In this document: positions 58,452 through 64,000 of the stretch, one piece after another
Numbering within the stretch: the stretch's first letter is position 1
Layout: each line of letters starts with the position of its first letter
From: Candidatus Woesearchaeota archaeon
Lineage (GTDB): Archaea; Nanobdellota; Nanobdellia; SCGC-AAA011-G17; UBA489
Direction of reading: 5' to 3'
Assembly: GCA_018655015.1 (NCBI GenBank)
Contig: JABIKK010000005.1
Span: 1 to 64,000 of the forward strand
DNA: 64,000 bases
Translations under genes and position numbers: made by a program
Notes under the pieces: generated by a model
What the model saw: the letters and a program-made list of their open reading frames with translations, nothing else
Database searches by the model: none
What the model was told of the DNA's origin: nothing

Positions 58452-59147
58452 ATGTTAAAAAGAGGGCAAGGGTCTTTTGAGTACATTGTGCTTTTAGGTA
58501 TTATTCTAATTGTAGTTTTGCCCCTGTACATATATGGTGTGGATAGAATTGATGATTCTTTTAGGCTGAGTAATGCAGAAGATGCATTGGGAATTGTTGT
58601 ACTAGCGTCAAATGAATTAAATGAATTCGGTAGAGGGAATAAGAGAATTGTTAAAATTCAAGTTCCTTCTGGGGTTGATGAATTTTATATCAATAAGGGC
58701 GAAATAGTTTATTCTCTTAATGGTGTCAATGTAAGTAGGGGTATTAGTTTTGAGGCTTTGGGAGAGCTACCTACCAATCCCGGCTTGCATTCTGTAAGAA
58801 TTAGATCTATTGAGGATGGCATCATTGTTTTGGGTGACTGGTTGCGTATTAATGAAATTATTCCAGAGTGTGTTGTTTTTCCTCCAAATCCCAATAGAGA
58901 AATTCGTGTGGATATTTTTGGATCTGGATTTGAAGAAGGTGCAGTGTTGTATGTTAATGGTGAATTACTAAGTTCTGAATATGTAGAATATCAAGACTTT
59001 GAATGGATTAAGTTATTTTTGACAACGGGCGTGTTTTCTGGAAATGCCCATGGAAAGGAGTATGATGTGATTGTGGAGAATCTTGGTGGGGCAAGGTCCA
59101 ATGAAGAAACTTTTTTAATCTATGCAAATAACAAGCAATGTCCTTAG
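58452..59147 (+). CDS. Class III signal peptide pilin-like protein with IPT/TIG-type domain, 231 aa
   Basis: MLKRGQGSFEYIVLLGIILI is a canonical archaeal class III signal sequence: KRG, then Q-x-S-x-E-x-x-x-L at the start of the hydrophobic helix (the DUF361 pattern of archaeal pilins and archaellins). The C-terminal ~90 residues (IRVDIFGSGFEEGAVLYVNG, then VIVENLGGA) look like an IPT/TIG immunoglobulin-like domain, found in surface adhesins. The prepilin peptidase at 38508-39386 is the likely processor. 7 nt downstream of the preceding gene. Confidence 0.8.
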   Translation: MLKRGQGSFEYIVLLGIILIVVLPLYIYGVDRIDDSFRLSNAEDALGIVVLASNELNEFGRGNKRIVKIQVPSGVDEFYINKGEIVYSLNGVNVSRGISFEALGELPTNPGLHSVRIRSIEDGIIVLGDWLRINEIIPECVVFPPNPNREIRVDIFGSGFEEGAVLYVNGELLSSEYVEYQDFEWIKLFLTTGVFSGNAHGKEYDVIVENLGGARSNEETFLIYANNKQCP

Positions 59148-59189
59148 GCATATGGGCAATTTTATAAATACCTTAAACTAGGCTTTCTC

Positions 59190-60545
59190 ATGGTACTTGA
59201 TAGTCTTGGAGATGCCCTCAAAGGGGTTTTTAAGAAGCTTACTAACTCGGTTTATATCAATGAGAGGTTAATTGATGAGTTAGTTAAAGAGGTTCAGAGA
59301 GCGTTATTGAGTTCTGATGTTAATGTTAAGTTAGTTTTTGAGCTGACAAATAAGATTAAAGAGAGATCTCTTGGTGAGAAACCTCCTAGCGGAGTTACAC
59401 CCAAGGAACATGTTGTTAAGATTGTATATGAAGAATTAGTTCACTTCTTTGGCAAGGAGAAAAAAGGTATTGAAATTTCTCCCAAGAAAAAACCCTTTTT
59501 CATTATGTTGGTAGGGTTATTTGGTGCAGGAAAAACAACTACGATTGGTAAACTTGCAAAATATTATTCTAATCGTGGAAAGAAGGTTGCAGTTGTGGGA
59601 TTAGATGTTCACAGGCCTGCTGCACATCTACAACTGAAACAGGTTGCTGAAAAAGTTAAGGTCGATTCTTTTGTTGATGGAAAAGTTAAGGATCCAGTTA
59701 AATTGTGGAAATCCTTTGGAAAAGATCTTGATAAATATGATTTAGTTTTAGTTGACACTGCTGGAAGAGATGCTTTAAGTGGGGATTTAGTTAAAGAGAT
59801 TAAATCTGTAAGTAAAATTGTAGAACCTGATGAAATATTATTAGTCCTTAGTGCAGATATTGGACAAGCGGCATCGGATCAAGCTAAAATGTTCCATGAA
59901 GCTTGTGGTGTGACAGGTGTTATTGTTAGTAAGTTAGATGGAACTGCAAAAGGTGGTGGAAGTTTAAGTGCTTGTGCTGTGACTGGTGCTCCTATCAAGT
60001 TCATTGGTGTTGGTGAACGTCCAGAAGACTTGGAGGTGTTTAATCCTGAAGGTTTTGTTGGAAGATTGCTTGGCTTAGGTGATTTAGAAGCTTTACTTGA
60101 GAAAGCAAAGGGTGCAGTTGATGAAGGGCAAGCTGAAGAAATGAGTAAGAAGATGTTGAGTGGAGATTTTAATCTAATTGACATGTATAATCAAATGGGT
60201 GCCATGAAAAAGATGGGGCCTTTAGCAAAAGTTATGGAAATGATTCCTGGTGCTGGAGGAATGAATATTCCTAAAGATGTTTTAGAGGGACAACAGGATA
60301 AGATGGAATCTTGGAAGTTTATTTTAGATAGTTGTACAAAAGAAGAACTAGAGGATCCAGACTTAATTGGTAGAAATAGGATTGAGAGGATTGCGAATGG
60401 TAGTGGTAGGGATATTGCTGATATTAGGAGCTTATTGAAACAGTATAAACAAAGTAAGAAAGTTATTAAGATGATGAAAGGCAAAGATCCTGAGAAATTA
60501 ATGAAGAAGTTCGGTAAAATGGGTGGACAAAAGTTCAAGTTCTAA
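59190..60545 (+). CDS. srp54: Signal recognition particle protein SRP54
   Basis: The GTPase subunit of SRP that binds 7S RNA and signal sequences. N domain (1-90), then G1 GLFGAGKTTTIGKLA (~108-122), GLDVHRPAAHLQL (~135-147), G3 DTAGRD (~188-193), G4 SKLDGTAKGG (~248-257). Methionine-rich M domain after about 325 (MYNQMGAMKKMGPLAKVMEM) with the RNA-binding motif RIERIANGSGRD (~394-405). 451 residues. TATA-like TTTTATAAATA at 59159-59170. The FtsY gene is 3.3 kb upstream. Confidence 0.95.
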   Translation: MVLDSLGDALKGVFKKLTNSVYINERLIDELVKEVQRALLSSDVNVKLVFELTNKIKERSLGEKPPSGVTPKEHVVKIVYEELVHFFGKEKKGIEISPKKKPFFIMLVGLFGAGKTTTIGKLAKYYSNRGKKVAVVGLDVHRPAAHLQLKQVAEKVKVDSFVDGKVKDPVKLWKSFGKDLDKYDLVLVDTAGRDALSGDLVKEIKSVSKIVEPDEILLVLSADIGQAASDQAKMFHEACGVTGVIVSKLDGTAKGGGSLSACAVTGAPIKFIGVGERPEDLEVFNPEGFVGRLLGLGDLEALLEKAKGAVDEGQAEEMSKKMLSGDFNLIDMYNQMGAMKKMGPLAKVMEMIPGAGGMNIPKDVLEGQQDKMESWKFILDSCTKEELEDPDLIGRNRIERIANGSGRDIADIRSLLKQYKQSKKVIKMMKGKDPEKLMKKFGKMGGQKFKF

Positions 60546-60611
60546 TTATTATTTTCTTTTGTAGTAATGCTTATTAATGAATTGTTTTTTATTTAGTTAG
60601 AGGTGATAGTA

Positions 60612-60713
60612 GTGAAGATTCGATGTGAACGATGTGATAAAGAGGCCTTTAAGTTGGAAGAAAATTCTAGTCTATTAGGAGATTACTTCTGTGAAGAGTG
60701 TAGAAGCGAGTAA
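60612..60713 (+). CDS. 33-aa zinc-ribbon microprotein
   Basis: The coding sequence starts with a GTG and has an SD AGGTGA (60601-60606). The protein has two CxxC knuckles, CERCDK and CEECRSE at its ends, separated by 19 residues (KLEENSSLLGDYF). It resembles the minimal treble-clef or ribbon of larger zinc proteins. It lies between srp54 and bud32, on the same strand. Small size makes the call tentative, but SD, start and metal ligands all agree. Confidence 0.6.
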   Translation: MKIRCERCDKEAFKLEENSSLLGDYFCEECRSE

Positions 60714-60744
60714 ACCTTTTAAGTTAATTCTAGTTGTTTAAATT

Positions 60745-61356
60745 ATGAAGTTAATTGGTAATGGTGCCGAAGCTAGAGTTTATTTGGACGCTAAAAAAAA
60801 TATTGTTCTAAAAAGAAGAATCGAGAAAGGTTATAGGATTACCGAAATTGATAAAAAATTAAGAGTTAGAAGAACGAGGAGAGAAGCTAAAGTTCTTGCT
60901 AAGTTGGGAGACATATGCCCTGATGTAGTTGATGTGTTTGACAACGATATTTCTATGAACTATTTGGAAGGTCCGATGGTTAAGGATGTTGTAGATGGAA
61001 TGATTAAAAGTAAATCTTTGAAGATCTTCAAGTTGGTTGGAGAAAAAGTTAGTAAGATGCACTCAATGAATGTGATTCATGGGGATTTAACAACTTCCAA
61101 TATGATTGTTTTAGGTAATGATGTTAAATTGATTGACTTTGGATTGTCTTTTTCTACAGATAAGGCTGAGCATAAGGCCGTCGATGTTCATTTGTTTAAG
61201 CAGGCATTAGAAAGTAAACACCATGAACACTTTAAGATTTATTTTGAAAGTTTTTTGAAAGGGTATAAAAAGGGAAACATTGATTATTCAGAAGTTATTG
61301 ATAGGCTTGAAAAGGTTGAAAAAAGAGGAAGGTATAAGAGAAGAGTTGGAGCATAA
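60745..61356 (+). CDS. bud32: KEOPS complex kinase Bud32
   Basis: The small atypical kinase/ATPase of the KEOPS complex required for t6A modification of tRNA. Motifs: IGNGAEARVYLD (nucleotide loop, 4-15), KRRIEKGYR (~23-31), VIHGDLTTSNMI (~110-121, catalytic) and LIDFGLSF (~129-136). 203 residues is the stand-alone size; it is not fused to Kae1 as in some Euryarchaeota. The C-terminal RGRYKRRVG matches the family tail. TATA-like CTTTTAAGTT at 60716-60725. Confidence 0.93.
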   Translation: MKLIGNGAEARVYLDAKKNIVLKRRIEKGYRITEIDKKLRVRRTRREAKVLAKLGDICPDVVDVFDNDISMNYLEGPMVKDVVDGMIKSKSLKIFKLVGEKVSKMHSMNVIHGDLTTSNMIVLGNDVKLIDFGLSFSTDKAEHKAVDVHLFKQALESKHHEHFKIYFESFLKGYKKGNIDYSEVIDRLEKVEKRGRYKRRVGA

Positions 61357-61391
61357 GTTATTTAAACTGCTTTTTTAGGTTTAATCTTCAT

Positions 61392-61464
61392 AGCCCCGTA
61401 GTGTAGTGGTCAAGCATGGGGGATTTTGGGTCCCTCGACCCAGGTTCGAATCCTGGCGGGGCTA
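61392..61464 (+). tRNA. tRNA-Gln (anticodon TTG)
   Basis: Acceptor AGCCCCG pairs with CGGGGCT, the D arm contains TAGTGGTCAAGC, and the anticodon stem GGGGA/TCCCT encloses loop TTTTGGG, giving anticodon TTG. The T arm CCAGG-TTCGAAT-CCTGG is canonical. CCA is not encoded and no intron is present. Position 61464 is the discriminator A. Confidence 0.93.
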
Positions 61465-61512
61465 TTTTTCTTAATGAAAAATCTTATAAATGAATTAATC
61501 GAGATTTTACAG

Positions 61513-61564
61513 AAGGGTGAATCAGTGAAAGCTGAGTCATACTGGATTTATTCTAGTGACCCTT
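61513..61564 (+). promoter_or_regulatory. Candidate three-way-junction RNA in the rps15 leader
   Basis: Three nested helices close a junction just before rps15. P1: 61513-61518 with 61559-61564 (AAGGGT/ACCCTT). P2: 61519-61525 with 61532-61538 (GAATCAG/CTGAGTC, one A-G mismatch, loop TGAAAG). P3: 61541-61546 with 61552-61557 (ACTGGA/TCTAGT with one G-U, loop TTTAT). It ends 8 nt before the ATG, after a TATA-like CTTATAAAT (61483-61491). S15 is known to bind three-way junctions in 16S rRNA and in bacterial rpsO leaders, so autoregulation is a reasonable guess. A 13-codon GTG-started ORF (61525-61566) overlaps it. Confidence 0.4.
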
Positions 61565-61572
61565 AATTCAAA

Positions 61573-62028
61573 ATGGCAAGAAGATACTCAAAGAAGAAAG
61601 GCGTAAGTGGTAGTACTAGACCTGTTAATGTGGATAATTCTGCATGGGTTAACAAGGATGTAAAGGCTGTTACAGATGTTATAGTTGAGCTTGCTAAGGC
61701 TGGTAAAAGTGCTAGTCAAATTGGAATTGTTTTAAGAGATTCTTATGCGGTTCCAGATGTTAAAGAGGCTTTTGGTAAAAGTATCGGTACTATTCTAACT
61801 GAAGGTGGAATTAAAAAAGAAGTTCCAGATGATTTATTATCTTTGATTAGAAGGGATATTGCAATTGCTAAGCATATTGAATCCAATAAGAAGGACATGA
61901 CTGCTAAGAGAGGACAGCAATTAACTTTGAGTAAGATTAACAAACTAGTTGGATACTACAAAGCAACTAGTGTTCTAAGTGCTGATTGGACCTATGACAG
62001 ATCCAAAGCTATGCAGTGGATTGTTTAA
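61573..62028 (+). CDS. rps15: Ribosomal protein uS15 (archaeal S15/S13e)
   Basis: A 30S protein that binds the central domain of 16S rRNA early in assembly. 151 residues, the archaeal length with the N-terminal extension (ARRYSKKKGVSGSTRPVN), then GKSASQIGIVLRDSYAVPDV (~40-59) and the C-terminal S15 core (IVLRDS..., HIESNKKDMTAKRGQQLTLS, WTYDRSKA). It is first of the rps15 - recJ-like - rps3ae run, a conserved archaeal order. Its leader holds a possible structured RNA. Confidence 0.95.
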   Translation: MARRYSKKKGVSGSTRPVNVDNSAWVNKDVKAVTDVIVELAKAGKSASQIGIVLRDSYAVPDVKEAFGKSIGTILTEGGIKKEVPDDLLSLIRRDIAIAKHIESNKKDMTAKRGQQLTLSKINKLVGYYKATSVLSADWTYDRSKAMQWIV

Positions 62029-62081
62029 TATACTTTCAAGTTTAGATATCTACTTAAAATGAATTTCTTTATTATCCTAAA

Positions 62082-63509
62082 ATGGGGCAGGATCTTTTAG
62101 ACTACATAGGTGAAGTATCTTCAGATTTTTTAGATGTGGTGAGTAAAAGTTCTAAACCTGTTAGAATTGTTGGTAACTTGGATACAGACGGGATAACTTC
62201 TACTTCAATTATTTGTAAGACATTATCTAGATTGGATATTCGATATGTTGTCTCTGTTGTAAAGCAAGTTAATTCGGAATTGTTGGATGCCCTAAAAAGA
62301 GAGGATTATGATGTGATTATTTTTTCTGATTTAGCGACTGCTTATATTACTGAATTGAGTAATGAATTTGATAACGATATATTTGTTTTAGATCATCATT
62401 TTCCAGAGGTGGAGGAAAAAAGAGTTGGAAAAGTTAGGCAAGTTAATCCTCATTTGTTTGGTGTTAATGGTACCAAAGAAATATCTGCTGCAGGAATTTC
62501 TTATTTCTTTGCAAAGAGCCTTAATGAAGTGAATAAGGATATGTCCTATCTTGCATTGGTAGGTGCTATTGGAGATATGCAGGAAGATTATGGGTTTAAG
62601 GGAATGAATTGTTTAATTTTAGAAGATGCACTTTCAGAAGGAACTGTTGAGATTAAAGAAACTTTGAGATTATTTGGTATTCAAACTAAACCCTTGCACA
62701 AAGTTTTAGAGTATAGTACTAACCCTTACATTCCAGGCGTTACTGGAAGTGAAAGGGGAGCCATTAAGTTTATTGAGGATTCGGGAATAGAATTATATGA
62801 TAAGGCTAGGAAGGTTAGAAGACTTGTTAATTTAAGCAAACAAGAGTTAGCGAAATTAGTTACCGCTATTGAAATTAAGAAAACTTCTGGAACTATGGCA
62901 GAATCTACAGTCGGACCTGTATTTTTGCTAAAGGATGAAGATGAGGATAGTTTAAAGAAAGATTTGAGAGAGTTTTCAACTTTATTAAATTCTTGTGGTC
63001 GAATGGGTTGGCCTAGTTTGGGGATTGGCGTATGTTTGGGCGATAAGGTTGCATCCAAGAAGGCGAATGAATTATTGAGAAGTTATAGAAAAGAAATAAT
63101 TGATGCTTTGAATTGGTATTATGAAAATAGAAGTACTCCCAATGTTTTGGAGAAAAAAGGTTATGTGATTATTTTAGCGGGTTCGAACATAAGGGATACG
63201 ATTATTGGGACACTTGCATCTTTGTTAGCTAAAAGTAAGGTTTATCCTGATGGGACAATTATAATGTCCACTGCATATACTCTTGATGGACTCATTAAAG
63301 TTAGTTTGAGGATTACAGGAGATACAGATTCTGATACAGACTTGAGAGTGATTATTAAGGAGTTAGTTGCTGAAGGCGGAGGTTATGGTGGAGGGCATAA
63401 GTTGGCGGCAGGTGCTTCTATTCCTCAAGAGAAGGAAGATATTATGGTGAGAGAAGCTATTTCTTCTTTGAATAAATATGTTAGTAGCAGGGCTGTTACT
63501 GCTGAATAA
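62082..63509 (+). CDS. DHH-family RecJ-like exonuclease (GAN-like)
   Basis: A single-strand exonuclease of the archaeal RecJ/GAN group, which associates with GINS and is related to eukaryotic Cdc45. DHH-domain metal motifs: GNLDTDGITS (~31-40, where most have DxD), FSDLAT (~86-91), LDHH (~103-106), GAIGDM (~161-166). The DHHA1 domain has GGGYGGGHKLAAGAS (~431-445). 475 residues. The gene sits between rps15 and rps3ae; the GINS subunit is encoded at 50168-50797. Confidence 0.9.
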   Translation: MGQDLLDYIGEVSSDFLDVVSKSSKPVRIVGNLDTDGITSTSIICKTLSRLDIRYVVSVVKQVNSELLDALKREDYDVIIFSDLATAYITELSNEFDNDIFVLDHHFPEVEEKRVGKVRQVNPHLFGVNGTKEISAAGISYFFAKSLNEVNKDMSYLALVGAIGDMQEDYGFKGMNCLILEDALSEGTVEIKETLRLFGIQTKPLHKVLEYSTNPYIPGVTGSERGAIKFIEDSGIELYDKARKVRRLVNLSKQELAKLVTAIEIKKTSGTMAESTVGPVFLLKDEDEDSLKKDLREFSTLLNSCGRMGWPSLGIGVCLGDKVASKKANELLRSYRKEIIDALNWYYENRSTPNVLEKKGYVIILAGSNIRDTIIGTLASLLAKSKVYPDGTIIMSTAYTLDGLIKVSLRITGDTDSDTDLRVIIKELVAEGGGYGGGHKLAAGASIPQEKEDIMVREAISSLNKYVSSRAVTAE

Positions 63510-63554
63510 GGCGATAGAAAGGTTTATAACTGGTTTTTTAATTTGTTACCTAAT

Positions 63555-64000
63555 ATGGCAAAAGGTAAAAAAAATAAGAAGAATAGCACAAAAGGAATTG
63601 CTAAACCGAAGCCTAAGATTACTAAGAAGCAAGCAACCGTTAGAAAGAAGAAGAAAAAATGGTTCGGCATTATTGCTCCTAAGGAATTTAATAATAAGCT
63701 AATCGGAGAGACTTTTGCTGCAGAGCCTGGAGAAATGGTTGGAAGGGCTTTAAAAGTTAATTTAATGAATTTGTATAATGACTATAAGAGGCAGGGCGTT
63801 AATCTTAGATTGAAAGTTGTTTCTGTAAATGATGATAATGCTGTTTGCAAGACTGTTGGTTATGAATTATTAAAATCGCATTCAAGAAGGGCTGTTAGAA
63901 AAGGAACAGATAAGATGGACGATTCTTTTGTAGCAGAATCCAAAGATGGGGCTAAATCAAGAGTTAAGCCAATGATAATTACAAGGCATAGAGTTTCAGA
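63555..64000 (+). CDS. rps3ae: Ribosomal protein eS1 (S3Ae), partial at window end
   Basis: The first 148 residues of eS1, a 30S protein. The N-terminus is very basic (AKGKKNKKNS), followed by KKKWFGIIAPKEFNNKLIGE (~37-56), then TFAAEPGEMVGRALKVNLMN and the core with KSHSRRAVRKGTDKMDDSF. The ATG is at 63555. TATA-like GGTTTATAAC (63521-63530). The last gene of the rps15 cluster, cut by the window end. Confidence 0.93.
   Translation, partial: MAKGKKNKKNSTKGIAKPKPKITKKQATVRKKKKKWFGIIAPKEFNNKLIGETFAAEPGEMVGRALKVNLMNLYNDYKRQGVNLRLKVVSVNDDNAVCKTVGYELLKSHSRRAVRKGTDKMDDSFVAESKDGAKSRVKPMIITRHRVS

Noticed and set aside
61510-61572. C/D box sRNA or a 13-codon leader peptide before rps15
   Set aside because: No complete C box (RTGATGA) or paired D box is present. 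The 13-codon ORF has a fair SD (GGGTGA) but overlaps the stronger three-helix structure. I keep the structure as the main reading.

Overview
The window is an AT-rich, gene-dense archaeal chromosome segment. It carries family-D DNA polymerase (both subunits), Orc1/Cdc6, RPA, RadA, GINS, a GAN/RecJ-like nuclease, aIF2-alpha, Nop10, eL42, eS27, eS1, SRP54/FtsY, Bud32 and LonB. PolD rules out bacteria and most Crenarchaeota. The many short overlapping genes, the separate helicase and nuclease halves of Hef, and many small lineage-specific membrane proteins suggest a DPANN archaeon of Woesearchaeota/Pacearchaeota type. That placement is inference; no rRNA gene is present. Typical starts follow GAGGTG-like Shine-Dalgarno sites inside operons, or lie about 25 nt after a TATA box (leaderless).

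Layout. 1-2190: LonB (partial), a PRC-barrel protein, an unknown membrane protein and a gene-free AT-rich segment that looks like a replication origin (two inverted ORB-like boxes around an AT-rich core). 2191-8553: orc1/cdc6 and both PolD subunits in one overlapping operon. 9796-12602: an iron-sulfur assembly operon (Cys-containing HTH regulator with a palindromic operator candidate, IscS, IscU, and a DUF1858-IscA fusion). 12595-16909: Hef as two genes, small membrane proteins, an M50-like protein without its zinc site, and TraB.

16978-34432 is the most unusual part: a PRC-barrel protein, three tandem paralogous membrane proteins, two coiled-coil proteins, a GspE/VirB11-type ATPase, a GspF/TadC-type platform protein, a membrane protein with a collagen-like linker, small membrane proteins, a voltage-sensor-like protein without pore, and a run of about ten proteins that start with a basic-Gly plus hydrophobic segment like type IV prepilins. 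A matching prepilin peptidase lies at 38508-39386. No archaellin or FlaH is seen, so this looks like a type IV pilus or pseudopilus machine with lineage-specific parts.

34499-40505: RPA, RadA, tRNA-Arg, a Zn-ribbon protein, EF-1B, a HIT protein, prepilin peptidase, geranylgeranyl reductase. 40492-47622: membrane and surface proteins, two lipoproteins, family 4 uracil-DNA glycosylase. 47619-51832: translation and replication genes (PAC2, Nop10, aIF2-alpha, eS27, eL42, GINS, TruD). 51883-59147: exported proteins lying around ftsY and before srp54. 59190-64000: SRP54, a 33-residue Zn-ribbon protein, Bud32, tRNA-Gln, a possible structured leader in front of rps15, RecJ-like nuclease and partial eS1.

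The best candidates for undescribed biology are the pilus-like supercluster with its prepilin array, the three-way-junction RNA candidate ahead of rps15, the origin candidate, and the operator/regulator pair of the iron-sulfur operon.
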